A stretch of DNA of 64,000 nt from Parahaliea mediterranea (GCF_003402235.1 NZ_QEWO01000001.1:1054001-1118000), one strand, 5' to 3'. Shown: positions 34,486 through 44,060, counted from the stretch's first letter. Notes: generated by a model from the sequence alone, not told the origin. A program made the numbers and translations.

Positions 34486-35697
34486 TTACTCCCTGTAATC
34501 TGCTGTGGCGACAGCCACGTCGCCGGCGGGCGTCCGCCCGAGCAGGCGGTCATAGAGGCCGAGGTAATTGTCGATGGTTGCCGGCCAGGAAAAGCGCTCG
34601 CTCACAAAGCGCCGGGCGTTTTGCCCGTAGCGGGCGCGCCGGGCGGCATCGCTGCACAGCGGTGCCAGCACGGCCGCCAGTGCCTGGGCATCGCCCACCG
34701 GAAACAGCTCGCCATGCTGGCCGGGGCGCACCAGTTCCGGGTTGCCGCCAACGTCGCTGGCCACCACCGGCAGCCCGCTGGCCATGGCTTCCAGCAGGGT
34801 GTTGGAAATCCCTTCCCCCAGGGACGGCAGTACAAACAGGTCCATGCAGCCCAGCAGTTCGGGGATGTCATCCCGGTCGCCGGGCATCCACAGAATATCG
34901 CTCACGCCCAGGTCACAGGCGCTGCGCTGCAGCCTGTCGCGCATCACGCCCTCCCCCACCAGCACAATGCGCAGGCGCGGGGCCAGGGCCGGCAGCATCT
35001 GGCGCAGCGCTGCAACGGCCTCCAGCAGGGTGTGCTGGCTCTTTACTTCGGCAAGCCGGCCCACGCTGCCAATCACCAGCACATCGTCTTCCGCGGCGCT
35101 CAACAGGCCCGCGGGCAACAGCTGGCGGCGCAGGGCGGGGCTTGCACTTGCCGCCCCCTGAAAGCGCTGGATGTCCACCCCGTTGTAAATTTGCGTCAGC
35201 CGATCCGGCTTTACGCCGATGCTGTGCCTGAGCCAGCCCGCCAAATCCTGGCTGACCGCAATATAGTGATGCACCAACAGGCGCATGGCCCGGCGGAACA
35301 GGCGGTAACGCCGGTTGCTGCCATCGAGGTCGGCCATGTCGCGGCCGTGTTCGCCGTGTACGCGCCGCACGCCGGCCAGCCCCAGGGTGGCCAACTGGGC
35401 TTCCAGTGGCGCGAGATTGCGGCTGTGAACAATGTCCGGGCGCAGCCTGCGCACCAGGCGCCGCAGGCGGCGGTAGGCAGACACATCGGTGCCCGGGCGC
35501 ATGTGCAGCTCATACACAGCCACCTGCTCATCCTGCAGCCTGCGCTGGAACCCTTCGGCTTGGGTCAGGCAGACAATGGCATGGCGATAACGCCCGGGGG
35601 GAGTGCCGTTGATGATGTGTATCAGGCCGTTTTCCAGCCCGCCGGTGCCCAGGGCATAGATGATGTGCAGCACCAGCGGCGGCTGTTCGCTCGCCAT
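34486..35697 (-). CDS. Glycosyltransferase, XrtA/PEP-CTERM-associated (TIGR03088-type)
   Basis: The 403-residue GT-B/GT4 enzyme has the N-terminal subgroup signature H-I-I-Y-A-L-G-T-G-G-L-E-N-G-L. The C-terminal donor site reads G-I-S-N-T-L-L-E-A-M-A-S-G-L-P-V-V. ATG 35697 lies one base after the xrtA stop codon, so a start 27 codons upstream, inside xrtA, is rejected. The gene order xrtA, this glycosyltransferase, AsnB is the conserved core of XrtA loci. It extends the lipid-linked repeat unit. Confidence 0.92.
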   Translation of the reverse strand: MASEQPPLVLHIIYALGTGGLENGLIHIINGTPPGRYRHAIVCLTQAEGFQRRLQDEQVAVYELHMRPGTDVSAYRRLRRLVRRLRPDIVHSRNLAPLEAQLATLGLAGVRRVHGEHGRDMADLDGSNRRYRLFRRAMRLLVHHYIAVSQDLAGWLRHSIGVKPDRLTQIYNGVDIQRFQGAASASPALRRQLLPAGLLSAAEDDVLVIGSVGRLAEVKSQHTLLEAVAALRQMLPALAPRLRIVLVGEGVMRDRLQRSACDLGVSDILWMPGDRDDIPELLGCMDLFVLPSLGEGISNTLLEAMASGLPVVASDVGGNPELVRPGQHGELFPVGDAQALAAVLAPLCSDAARRARYGQNARRFVSERFSWPATIDNYLGLYDRLLGRTPAGDVAVATADYRE

Positions 35698-35698
35698 G

Positions 35699-37213
35699 TC
35701 AGCCGCCCCCCAGCAGCGTCGCGCCCTGCGCTGCGACAAAGCGCTCCAGCACGGCGGCAGCGCTGCCCTGCTCGTCATCGGCGGTCGCCAGAATCACGCG
35801 CTCGGTGCCCTGCCCGTGCGGTTTAAGGCGCTGCCACAATTCCAGCAGTTTGACTTCGGCGGGGCTGGCGGTGTTGGTGTTGCCCACCCGGAACCAGTAC
35901 CAGATGCGCAGGCGCTGCTCCTGACCCTGGGCCTGGGATTTAGCCTTTAAGATCACTTCCATTACGGTGACGGTGTCGTCCGCCAACACCAGTTCCCGCG
36001 CGCGCAGTCGGCGCACCTCCCACTCATCGGGCACCGGGTTCAACTCGCGAAAGCGCACCGCTGCCTCAACACCCGGCTGTGGCGGAAACTGCTGGATATC
36101 GAGGAAGACCGGCGTCCCGTCCAGGTTGTTCACACTGCGGGTCAGGCGGCTCGCCCCCTCGCTGCGGGCCACCCAGGGCCAGTCGGCGGTGCGCTGCTGG
36201 TGCGCCAGCGCAGGCGGCGTGCTGCTATGGCCCTGCGCCTCGTAGCGCCCGGCAAGCAACCACCAGGGGCTCCAGGCCAGGGCAATGGCCGCCAGCGTTA
36301 CCCCAGCCAGCGCCCACGCTGAGCCGGGTGCCTGTGGCGCTGGCTGCGGTGCGTTGGCGCTGTGGGGGTCATCGCTCCAGAAAGACCCGACCCAGAACAG
36401 AAGGAGCATCACCACCCCGAAGAACACCCAGCCGTAGATCAGATGATCCACTCCGGCTGCCAGCTCGCCACTGCTGAGGTGACCGAGCATCACAATCAGG
36501 TAGGCGCGCACCGCATTGGCCGCTATCGGCAGCACCAGGGATACCAGGGCAAACAGCAGCCGCTTTCGCCAGTGGGTGTAATTCAGGTAGGCATACAGAA
36601 CGCCCAGGGTGAAGGAGGCAATCAAATAGCGTACGCCGCTGCAGGCCTCCACCACGCGCCAGTTGCCTGTCGGCAGGCTGAACAGCATGCCGTCGCGAAA
36701 CACCGGCACACCGGACAGCTCAACCAGCCGCACGGTGGCAAAGGCGGTAAATTCCTGCAGGGGCGGAATGAGCGCCTCGCCCATCGGCACCGCCAGAAAC
36801 AGGTAGCCCAGGGGAAAGGCGATCAGCCGTGCGACGCTGTTGCCAACAATGGCCCAGGAGCCGGCGACCAGCAGACCCACCAGCGCCAGTTGCTGCGCCA
36901 CGTTGATATCCACCAGGTAGCCCGCCAGCCAGAGAGCCGCCGCCGGCAACATCCAGGCCAGCCCCCAAAGGCCAGGCGCCGGCTGCGCCTGGCGCAGCGC
37001 TTCGCGCTGGCGATACACCAGCCAGCAGCAGATCGGCAGAATCAGGTAGCCGTGGGCGAAGGTATCCGAGCGCGCCCAGATCGCCTCCATGCCAAGCGCC
37101 GTGTCGCGAAACAGCCAGAGTACCGCCAGCCAGTAGGCCGCGATGCCCGCCACGGCAGCCGGCCAGCGGCTGCGGCCGTCCGTGCCGGCGCTGCCTGTCG
37201 CCACACTAACCAT
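35699..37213 (-). CDS. xrtA: Exosortase A with fused EpsI domain (XrtA/EpsH)
   Basis: This is the polytopic membrane transpeptidase-like enzyme that recognises the C-terminal PEP-CTERM signal of exported proteins. The 504-residue protein has eight or so helices in residues 20-275. The catalytic triad is visible: C191 in E-A-C-S-G-V-R, R236 in A-N-A-V-R-A-Y and H257 in D-H-L-I-Y-G-W. Residues about 300-504, after one more helix, form the EpsI domain commonly fused to XrtA. ATG 37213 overlaps the upstream glycosyltransferase stop by 8 bp. Its likely targets include the PEP-CTERM protein at 62183-63091. It sits in the middle of the glycan operon, in line with a link between sorting and polysaccharide attachment. 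Confidence 0.95.
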   Translation of the reverse strand: MVSVATGSAGTDGRSRWPAAVAGIAAYWLAVLWLFRDTALGMEAIWARSDTFAHGYLILPICCWLVYRQREALRQAQPAPGLWGLAWMLPAAALWLAGYLVDINVAQQLALVGLLVAGSWAIVGNSVARLIAFPLGYLFLAVPMGEALIPPLQEFTAFATVRLVELSGVPVFRDGMLFSLPTGNWRVVEACSGVRYLIASFTLGVLYAYLNYTHWRKRLLFALVSLVLPIAANAVRAYLIVMLGHLSSGELAAGVDHLIYGWVFFGVVMLLLFWVGSFWSDDPHSANAPQPAPQAPGSAWALAGVTLAAIALAWSPWWLLAGRYEAQGHSSTPPALAHQQRTADWPWVARSEGASRLTRSVNNLDGTPVFLDIQQFPPQPGVEAAVRFRELNPVPDEWEVRRLRARELVLADDTVTVMEVILKAKSQAQGQEQRLRIWYWFRVGNTNTASPAEVKLLELWQRLKPHGQGTERVILATADDEQGSAAAVLERFVAAQGATLLGGG

Positions 37214-38459
37214 GGTTTGCCACCCTGGACGGCTCGCCGGGCAGGCCCATCCACTGCGCCAGGCGCAAAAAGGCGGTGTCCCAGCTATAGTCGTTCCGCA
37301 CACGCGCGCGCGCTGCCGCACCAAGGCCGGCATGGCGCCCCTCAATCACTGCGGTGAGGTGACGGCTGTAATCATCCGCGCTCTCTGCCAGCAACACCTC
37401 GCGTGCGTCTTGTGCGGTTATGCCTTCCAGCCCGGCGCTGCTCACCAGCACTGGCCGCGCCATGGCCATTGCCTCCAGCACTTTGTTCTGAACCCCCCGG
37501 GCCACGCGCAGCGGCGCCACAGCCGCCAGGCTGTGCTGCAGGTAGGGCCTGACATCGGCCACCCGTCCGGTCACCACCACGCCGGGCAGCGCCGCCAGCT
37601 TCTGCACCGCAGACGCCGGCTTGCTGCCCACAATATAAAAGCGCAGATCGGCAAAACGCTGGCGCAGCGGCGGCAACACCTCGCGCGCAAACCAGCTCAC
37701 CGCATCGATGTTGGGCCAGTAATCCATGGCGCCGGTAAACACCAGCGCGGTTTCGCCCGCCGCAAAGGGGCTGGCAAAGGCGTGATCCGGTGAGAAAAAT
37801 TCGTGATCTACCCCGTTGTTCACATGATCGACCCGCTCGGGGTGCTCCACCACCTGGCGTCGGAACAGCGCCGCCTCGGCCGCTGACACAAACAGGCTGG
37901 CCTGGCACCGGCGGTGCAGGCGCTGTTCAAAGGCTGCCAATGTCGCCGCCTCGCGCCGGTACAGCCAGGACAGGGGCCAGGGCTTGCCCTGGGCATACTG
38001 GCGCCACTTGTCGGAGTCCACATCCACAAAATCCACCACCCGGCGGAGGTCGTCAAAGCGCCCATCCAGCAGGTACTGCCCCATGGCGCCGGAAAATACC
38101 ACCGCGATATCAATGCCTTCGGCGCGCACCGTGTCTGCGACCCAGTCCTGCATAGCCGGCTGGTGGTAGAGCGGCAGGGTCAGGGGCTCGGATTGCGCAA
38201 CACAGCGCGCCAGGCGCAGCGGGGCCGGCACCTTGGGCCTTGGCAGCAGACGGCAACTGCGGCACAAGCGCGAGAGGGCATCGGCATGTTGCCAGTCATC
38301 CGCGTCATCCACGAAGGCCCCCAGGTGGACGTCAAAACGCTCGCTGAGGTAGCGCAGCAAATGAAAGGAGCGAATTTTATCGCCCTTGTTGGGCGGATAG
38401 GGAATGCGGTGGCACAGCAGCAACAGCGGCCGGCGTGCGGTGGACGAAGACTGGGTCAT
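37206..38459 (-). CDS. Glycosyltransferase, XrtA/PEP-CTERM-associated (TIGR03087-type)
   Basis: The 417-residue GT-B enzyme has the subgroup signature H-R-I-P-Y-P-P-N-K-G-D-K-I-R near residues 17-30. The C-terminal motif G-V-Q-N-K-V-L-E-A-M-A-M-A-R-P-V-L follows in the usual donor-site position. It starts 10 bp after the FemAB stop (ATG 38459) and overlaps xrtA by 8 bp at its end. It is part of the conserved glycosyltransferase-xrtA-glycosyltransferase-AsnB block. Confidence 0.92.
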   Translation of the reverse strand: MTQSSSTARRPLLLLCHRIPYPPNKGDKIRSFHLLRYLSERFDVHLGAFVDDADDWQHADALSRLCRSCRLLPRPKVPAPLRLARCVAQSEPLTLPLYHQPAMQDWVADTVRAEGIDIAVVFSGAMGQYLLDGRFDDLRRVVDFVDVDSDKWRQYAQGKPWPLSWLYRREAATLAAFEQRLHRRCQASLFVSAAEAALFRRQVVEHPERVDHVNNGVDHEFFSPDHAFASPFAAGETALVFTGAMDYWPNIDAVSWFAREVLPPLRQRFADLRFYIVGSKPASAVQKLAALPGVVVTGRVADVRPYLQHSLAAVAPLRVARGVQNKVLEAMAMARPVLVSSAGLEGITAQDAREVLLAESADDYSRHLTAVIEGRHAGLGAAARARVRNDYSWDTAFLRLAQWMGLPGEPSRVANHG

Positions 38460-38469
38460 TGTGGCCGCC

Positions 38470-39501
38470 TCATCCCAGGCTGCCTGCCACCAACGGCCCA
38501 ATCCGGTTGGCAATGGGCAGTGGCAGGCGCCGCCAGGTGTTGATCAGCAGCCGGTAGCGCGGGTTGGCCGGGCTCAGGTTCGGCATGGCCGCCGCGCGAA
38601 CCAGATGGTATTCATAGGGCAGCGGCTGTGGCTCAAAACCCCAGTTCTTCTTGAAACTGAAGGGGCCGGTGTCGATCTTGCTGCGGCCAAAATCAAACCC
38701 CAGCACTCCCTCATCCACCGAGCGCCGCATCAATTCCCAGTACATGAAATGGTTGCAGCCCTTGATGTCACGGGCGCGCGCAACGCTGCCGCCGTAATAG
38801 GGCAGCACCTCGCCGCGATGGTAGAAACTGAGCACGCCAGCCACGTCCTCGCCGCCCTCGCGGATCATGAGCATGCGGCAATCATCACCAAAGGTCTGCC
38901 TCAGCACATCCAGGTAGCGGCGCGCAAAAACGGGTGTCCCCAGGTTGCGAACGCTCTCGGCATAAACGCGGTAGAGCCGCTTGGTGGAGGTGGTTTGCTC
39001 GCTGCTGAGGCCGGCGCCAATGCCCTTGCGAATCATCGCCCGCTGGCGGTTGGGTATCGCCTTGAGGTTGCTGTCGTGATCGCGCGACAATTCGCGGCGA
39101 AACGTGTAGTACAGGTCCTTGCTCGGCCAGCCGCTGTTGCCCGCTCGGGTGGAGCGCAGCTCCAGCGCATCAACCTGCAGTTGCTCCGCCAGGTCACAAG
39201 CCGCCTGGCGCAGGGCATGGTCGGCCTGCGCGTTGGTGGCCACCACGCCCCCGTACACGCAAAAGGGCAAACTGGAGAGCGAGTGTCCGAACAGCCGGCT
39301 TTTGACTTCCGCCAGCGGCAGAATGCCAACCACCTCGCCATCCTGCTCGGCGAGCAGGGGCCGCGGGCGGTGGCCAAAGGCCTGCTCCAGCACCGGCGCC
39401 CATTCAAAGCGGTGGCAGAAGGTGGCCGCTGCATGATCCAGCACAAAGGCGTTCCAGCGGGCGGCATCGGCGGCGGTGGCCTGGCGCACCTGCAAGCTCA
39501 T
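38470..39501 (-). CDS. FemAB family protein, XrtA/PEP-CTERM-associated (TIGR03019-type)
   Basis: The 343-residue protein is related to FemABX aminoacyl transferases and GNATs. A conserved basic region, I-P-N-R-Q-R-A-M-I-R-K-G (about 148-159), precedes a second half containing S-F-Y-H-R-G-E-V-L-P-Y-Y-G-G-S and D-F-G-R-S-K-I-D-T-G. The start is set at ATG 39501 because it overlaps the deacetylase stop (ATGA). A much longer frame reaches 92 codons upstream, but that part shadows the deacetylase gene. It presumably acylates an amino group exposed by the neighbouring deacetylase. Confidence 0.92.
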   Translation of the reverse strand: MSLQVRQATAADAARWNAFVLDHAAATFCHRFEWAPVLEQAFGHRPRPLLAEQDGEVVGILPLAEVKSRLFGHSLSSLPFCVYGGVVATNAQADHALRQAACDLAEQLQVDALELRSTRAGNSGWPSKDLYYTFRRELSRDHDSNLKAIPNRQRAMIRKGIGAGLSSEQTTSTKRLYRVYAESVRNLGTPVFARRYLDVLRQTFGDDCRMLMIREGGEDVAGVLSFYHRGEVLPYYGGSVARARDIKGCNHFMYWELMRRSVDEGVLGFDFGRSKIDTGPFSFKKNWGFEPQPLPYEYHLVRAAAMPNLSPANPRYRLLINTWRRLPLPIANRIGPLVAGSLG

Positions 39502-40373
39502 GCCACTGCACCCGCGTCCACCGGGTAGACCCTGTCCACCCGATCCCAGGTGAAATCGCTCAGCAGTTGCTTTAGCCGCGACTCCATGCGGTGCAGGTTG
39601 AGATAGTGGCGAAAGCGCGCGCGGGCGCTGGAGCCGGCTATGCGCGGCTGGGCAGGGTCTATTTCCCACGGGTGGAAATAGAAAATTCCCGACTCGCCCT
39701 CCACCTCGTTGATACGGCGCAGGCACCAGCGCGACAGGGCGTAGGGATACAGGCGAAACCAGCCACCGCCACCACAACTGAAATTGCGCCCGGCAAGGGT
39801 CACGGTGCTTACTGGAATCTCCAGCAAGCGGCCCTCGGCAGCGGCAAAGGGAAAGCGCGGCGCCTCGGGCATGCCGTACAGATCATGGCGTATGGGCACA
39901 ATGCTGGAACTGTAGCGATAGCCCGCGTCGGCCAGTTCATCCAGGGCCCAGAGGTTGGCCCCGCCGATGGAGTAACTGGCCGCCCGGTAGCCCTGCACGG
40001 CGCAGCCGCCAATCTCTTCAAGGGTTGCCTTGGTGCGCCGAATATCGGCGCCAAACTCGCTCCGTGCCTGCTGGGTCACCCGCACATGGGACCAACCGTG
40101 GCTGGCCAGTTCGTGCCCCTGCGCCACGATACGGCGCACCATTTCGGGGTGTTTTGACGCCACGCAGCCCAGGGTAAAGAAGGTCGCCTTGATGCCGGCT
40201 GTGTCAAACAAGGCCAGAATACGATCAACATTGGCCTCTACCCGGCACGGCATGTCGTCCCACTCGGAACGGGATACCGCCGACTCAAAGGCAGAGACCT
40301 GATAGTAATCCTCAACATCCACTGTCATGGCATTACGCATGGGATGCAATCCGTTGCTGCCCGCCGTGTTCAT
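39498..40373 (-). CDS. Polysaccharide deacetylase, XrtA-associated (TIGR03006/DUF3473-type)
   Basis: The 291-residue NodB-fold deacetylase has the first motif T-V-D-V-E-D-Y-Y at 17-24, which is the DUF3473-family form of T-F-D-D. It has the second motif S-H-G-W-S-H near 90-95 and a terminal Y-F-H-P-W-E. It would remove N-acetyl groups from an amino sugar of the polymer. ATG 40373 overlaps the wecB stop as ATGA. The longer frame (21 more codons) lies within wecB and is rejected. Confidence 0.92.
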   Translation of the reverse strand: MNTAGSNGLHPMRNAMTVDVEDYYQVSAFESAVSRSEWDDMPCRVEANVDRILALFDTAGIKATFFTLGCVASKHPEMVRRIVAQGHELASHGWSHVRVTQQARSEFGADIRRTKATLEEIGGCAVQGYRAASYSIGGANLWALDELADAGYRYSSSIVPIRHDLYGMPEAPRFPFAAAEGRLLEIPVSTVTLAGRNFSCGGGGWFRLYPYALSRWCLRRINEVEGESGIFYFHPWEIDPAQPRIAGSSARARFRHYLNLHRMESRLKQLLSDFTWDRVDRVYPVDAGAVA

Positions 40374-41506
40374 GTGCCGGCCACTAGCCAGTCGCTGATG
40401 TTGGCCGCAATGCGCTCTGCGGCGCGCCCGTCCCACAGGGACGGAATACGCCCCGCCTTGCCCCCGGTTTGGCGAAAATCCCGGTAGGCCGTCAGGATTC
40501 GCTCGGCGGAGGTGCCCACAATGGTATTGGTGCCCTCGGTTACTGTGATGGGCCGCTCGGTACTGTGGCGCAGGGTCAAACAGGGAATGCCAAGGGCTGT
40601 GGTCTCTTCCTGCAGGCCGCCGGAATCGGTAAGCACCAATGAAGAGCGCTGCATCACGCCGAGCATCTCCAGGTAACTCAGGGGCCCGGTCACGCAGATG
40701 CCTGAGTCCGCCAGCTGTTTGTCGAGGCCAAAGCGCTCGATATTGTTGCGCGTGCGCGGGTGCATAGGGAACACCAGCGGCATGTCACGGCCGATGTCGC
40801 AGAGCGTGCCCAGCAGTGCTTCCAGCACCGCCGGATCGTCCACGTTGGACGGCCGGTGCAGGGTCACCAGGCCGAAGGGCTCTTCCGCCGCGGGCGGCGC
40901 ACCAAAACGCTCAAAGGTATGCTCTGCGGGGATGGCCAGGGACAGGTTCTGCAACAGCGAATCGATCATCACGTTGCCCACGAAGTGGATTTTCCCGGCG
41001 TCGATGCCTTCGCGCTGCAGGTTGGCCGCAGCGTCCTGTTCGGTGGTGAACAGCAGATCCGACAGCTGGTCGGTGAGAATACGGTTGATCTCCTCGGGCA
41101 TGGCGCGGTCGCCGCTGCGCAGGCCGGCCTCCACGTGAATTACCGGAATGCCCTTTTTGACCGCCACCAGCGAACAGGCAATGGTGGAGTTTACATCGCC
41201 CACCACCAGCACCGCCCGTGGCGGGTTGGCATCCAGCTCCGGCTCAAAGCGCTTCATGATCTCGGCGGTCTGCACGGCGTGGCTACCCGAGCCAACCCCC
41301 AGGTCCAGGTCGGGCTCTGGAATGCGCAGCTGGGTGAAGAAGGAGGCCTTCATGGCCGCGTCGTAATGCTGGCCGGTATGCACCAGGCGGCTGGGGACAG
41401 GCACCGCCGCCGCACTGAAGGCACGCATGATGGGGGCGATTTTCATGAAGTTTGGCCGGGCACCCACCACGCAAAGTACGTGCCCCCGCGTACTTTTCTG
41501 AGTCAT
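40370..41506 (-). CDS. wecB: UDP-N-acetylglucosamine 2-epimerase (non-hydrolysing)
   Basis: This cytosolic enzyme interconverts UDP-GlcNAc and UDP-ManNAc. The 378-residue protein begins with G-A-R-P-N-F-M-K-I-A-P, the hallmark N-terminus. It continues with H-T-G-Q-H-Y-D, the catalytic region H-V-E-A-G-L-R-S-G-D, and a C-terminal D-S-G-G-L-Q-E-E-T nucleotide-binding motif. All are standard for WecB/MnaA. Its presence says the polymer probably contains a ManNAc-type residue. It lies 10 bp downstream of the outer-membrane protein gene in the core operon. Confidence 0.94.
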   Translation of the reverse strand: MTQKSTRGHVLCVVGARPNFMKIAPIMRAFSAAAVPVPSRLVHTGQHYDAAMKASFFTQLRIPEPDLDLGVGSGSHAVQTAEIMKRFEPELDANPPRAVLVVGDVNSTIACSLVAVKKGIPVIHVEAGLRSGDRAMPEEINRILTDQLSDLLFTTEQDAAANLQREGIDAGKIHFVGNVMIDSLLQNLSLAIPAEHTFERFGAPPAAEEPFGLVTLHRPSNVDDPAVLEALLGTLCDIGRDMPLVFPMHPRTRNNIERFGLDKQLADSGICVTGPLSYLEMLGVMQRSSLVLTDSGGLQEETTALGIPCLTLRHSTERPITVTEGTNTIVGTSAERILTAYRDFRQTGGKAGRIPSLWDGRAAERIAANISDWLVAGT

Positions 41507-41516
41507 TGCTGATTAC

Positions 41517-43022
41517 CTAAATCTGATACCGAAACTGCAGAAGAACGCGGTTCTCCTCGTATTCATCCAGAGGATTGTCGGACTGCCGCTCGTTGTACTG
41601 GTAGGCCAGGCCTACGCTGGTGCGCTGGCCGAGCTGATAGTCGAAACCAAGGGTCGCGCGTCCGTTATCCGAATCCGGCGCCAGCAGATCACGTCGCTGA
41701 TCAGCCTCCCTGCGGGTCCAGGTCAAGCGCACATAGCTGCTGAGGCGTGCGCCCAGTGCGCGCTCCACCCCGATACCCGCCGCAATAAAGGTGTCTTCCA
41801 GGCCATCCTCGGAGCGGGTCTGTTCGGAGTGCGAGGCATTAACGGAAAACGTCGTTCTGCGCGTGGTAAAGCGATAGGTCAGCAAAAAACGCTCGTCCAG
41901 AATCGGGCTGTTGGTGATGGTGGTTTCTTCTCCACCTTCACCGATAATGCCCTGGTCATCCGGCAAACCACCGTCAATCAGCTCGTCCACGTCATCGGCG
42001 AAAGGGTCCGTACCGCGCAGTGTCCTGTCGTAGGTCAGGGTCCGCTGGTAGCTCGCCCGCAGGGTGCTGCGCTTGTGGCGATAGGCGATGGAGGCGCGGG
42101 GGGTTTCGCCAAAAAAACGCTCGCCCGTGCCAAGGTCCACCGTGACCCGCGTGTTGGGCGTCCAGCGCAGGCCCACGTCCCAGAAGCTACCTTCGTCATC
42201 CTGGAACACGCTGACATAGTCGTTCCATTCCTCACCAATGTAGCCATTGAACTGGACACTGCGATTCAACTGGAAGGCGGCACGAACCTGGGCCGATGAC
42301 AGCTGGTTGTTGAAGGGCTCTTCACCGCCGAAACGCTCGTCGTAGTCGATCTCACTGTAGGTGCCACTCACGCCTATACTGAAGCGCGCCAGTTCAGGCA
42401 CCGTGCCCAAATCGAACTGGGCCTGTTGCAGTTGGTTGTCATTCAGCGCGTCTTCGGTGTTGTACTCTTCACTGTAGCGATAGCGAACCAGCAGGGCCGC
42501 GTCATCGCCCAGGCGGCGCGCAATGTAGGGTGAAATGGCGTACTGGTAACTGGTGTTCAGGTTGCCACGGCCATCGAGGGCATCTTCGCCGCCGGCGGCA
42601 AAAGGATTGATACGGTTCTGGTCGGCAAAGGCGGTAGCGTCCACATACAACCAGTTACTGAGCAATTCGGCATCACCGTTGAAGCGAATACGGGGAGCCG
42701 GCGAGATGTTGTCGGCGCCGACCACACCACAGTCCACGCCGCTGTTTTCCATGGTGTTGAACTGGGCCGCTGCGTACAGGTCCATGCTGGCCCGGGCGCC
42801 CTCGCCCTTCAGCCGCACATTGGGCGTAACGATGCCGATGGTATCGTCAAGCTTGTCGTTACTGCGCAGGCAGACGTTGTCGGTGTAGATAGCGCCGGCG
42901 GTGATGCCCGCGCCGCGCGTCCACTCGGCGGACATGGTGGGCGCGCAAAATACCGCGAGCCCCACAGCGGTCAGGGCCCCTGGCTGCGCCAGCCTGCCTA
43001 TCCGGGACAATCGACGACTCAT
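41517..43022 (-). CDS. Outer-membrane beta-barrel protein, XrtA/PEP-CTERM-associated (TIGR03016-type)
   Basis: The 501-residue protein has a signal peptide (about 1-32, ending M-S-A). The rest consists of alternating strands with regular aromatic girdles and acidic loops, such as R-Y-R-Y-S-E-E-Y and G-F-D-Y-Q-L-G-Q-R. It ends V-L-L-Q-F-R-Y-Q-I, a typical barrel C-terminus. It probably forms the outer-membrane exit route or support for the polysaccharide together with the Wza-like lipoprotein. It overlaps the tyrosine kinase gene by 4 bp (ATGA). Confidence 0.9.
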   Translation of the reverse strand: MSRRLSRIGRLAQPGALTAVGLAVFCAPTMSAEWTRGAGITAGAIYTDNVCLRSNDKLDDTIGIVTPNVRLKGEGARASMDLYAAAQFNTMENSGVDCGVVGADNISPAPRIRFNGDAELLSNWLYVDATAFADQNRINPFAAGGEDALDGRGNLNTSYQYAISPYIARRLGDDAALLVRYRYSEEYNTEDALNDNQLQQAQFDLGTVPELARFSIGVSGTYSEIDYDERFGGEEPFNNQLSSAQVRAAFQLNRSVQFNGYIGEEWNDYVSVFQDDEGSFWDVGLRWTPNTRVTVDLGTGERFFGETPRASIAYRHKRSTLRASYQRTLTYDRTLRGTDPFADDVDELIDGGLPDDQGIIGEGGEETTITNSPILDERFLLTYRFTTRRTTFSVNASHSEQTRSEDGLEDTFIAAGIGVERALGARLSSYVRLTWTRREADQRRDLLAPDSDNGRATLGFDYQLGQRTSVGLAYQYNERQSDNPLDEYEENRVLLQFRYQI

Positions 43023-44029
43023 GACCTCACCGACGCCCCTTCGGCATCAGCGGATTGTGCCGCACTGCGCCGCTCAAATTCCTCGTGACCGTATCCATAG
43101 CCGTACCCGTAGCCGTATCCATAGCCATAACCGAAGCCCATACGACGGCGGCGACTGCCGTTTAGTACCACGCCGACCGCCTTGTCCTGGCCGATGTGTT
43201 CAATGGCCTCCACCACGGCCTGCTGCGGGGTGCGCCCGGCACCCACCACAAACACCACCTGGCCGACAAAACTGGCGAGAACACCGGCTTCGGTGGTCAT
43301 CAGCAGGGGCGGCGAATCAAACACAATGACGCGATCGCTGTAGCGCTGGGACATTTCCACCATCAGGCGTTTCATGCCCTCGCTGGCCAGCAGTTCGTTG
43401 GACTTGGCATGCACGCGGCCCGCCGGCAGTATGCTGAGCTTCTCCATGTTGGTGCGGCACAGCACGTCGGACACTTCCAGGCTTCGGTCTTCCAGCAGGT
43501 CGATCAGGCCCGGGCTGTTGCGCGGCACGCCCAGCAACCGCCCGGCGGTGGCCTTGGCCACGTCGGCATCGACAAACAGCACGGTCTTGTCCATTTCCAT
43601 GGCAATGCTGAGGGCCAGGTTGATGGAGGAGAAAGTCTTGCCATCCCCCTCCAGGGCGCTGGTCACCATCACCAGGTTGGCAAAGCGAATGTCGGTGGCG
43701 GTCTCGCCGTCGATGTTGCGCAGGATGGGGCGCTTGATGGTGCGATATTCCTCGGCAATCATGCTGCGCGGGGTGGCCGGCGTCAGCATGCCGCGCTGGT
43801 GCAGGTCATCAAAGGGAATGTCCACCACCTTGGGGCTTGCCCCGGGGCCTGCCAGAGCAGCGCCCGGTTCTGTCGCCGGGGCCCCGGGGGCCTGCGTTAC
43901 CTGTTGCTCGGGCAGGGTGGGACTCACCCTCGCTCCCGCCTTGTGCACGGTATCGTCGCCGCGTTTTTCGCTGCGCTCGGACGAGCGAGCTTTGCTGAGC
44001 TCGCTGACGGCCTTCTCAATGATGCTCAT
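43019..44029 (-). CDS. XrtA-associated tyrosine autokinase (BY-kinase, CpsD/EpsG-like, TIGR03018-type)
   Basis: This 336-residue cytoplasmic BY-kinase acts on polysaccharide chain-length control. A disordered Pro/Ala-rich N-terminus (about 20-70) is followed by an ATPase domain with Walker A S-A-L-E-G-D-G-K-T-F (124-133), Walker A' V-L-F-V-D-A-D-V (150-157) and Walker B I-V-F-D-S-P-P. The C-terminus carries seven consecutive Gly-Tyr pairs (about 300-315), a regular version of the Tyr cluster that BY-kinases autophosphorylate. The DNA for this tract is a 6-bp-based repeat near 43087-43134 on the plus strand. It is separate from, but next to, the Wzz-like partner. Likely opposing phosphatases are at 57750-58256 and in the fusion at 10218. 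Confidence 0.93.
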   Translation of the reverse strand: MSIIEKAVSELSKARSSERSEKRGDDTVHKAGARVSPTLPEQQVTQAPGAPATEPGAALAGPGASPKVVDIPFDDLHQRGMLTPATPRSMIAEEYRTIKRPILRNIDGETATDIRFANLVMVTSALEGDGKTFSSINLALSIAMEMDKTVLFVDADVAKATAGRLLGVPRNSPGLIDLLEDRSLEVSDVLCRTNMEKLSILPAGRVHAKSNELLASEGMKRLMVEMSQRYSDRVIVFDSPPLLMTTEAGVLASFVGQVVFVVGAGRTPQQAVVEAIEHIGQDKAVGVVLNGSRRRRMGFGYGYGYGYGYGYGYGHEEFERRSAAQSADAEGASVRS

Positions 44030-44060
44030 AGTCCCGGGCTCCCAATCATCTCAACCGCCA

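Noticed and set aside
39502-39777. 92-codon N-terminal extension of the FemAB gene
   Set aside because: It lies entirely inside the deacetylase gene, is Pro/Arg-rich, and the ATGA junction at 39498-39501 marks the real start.
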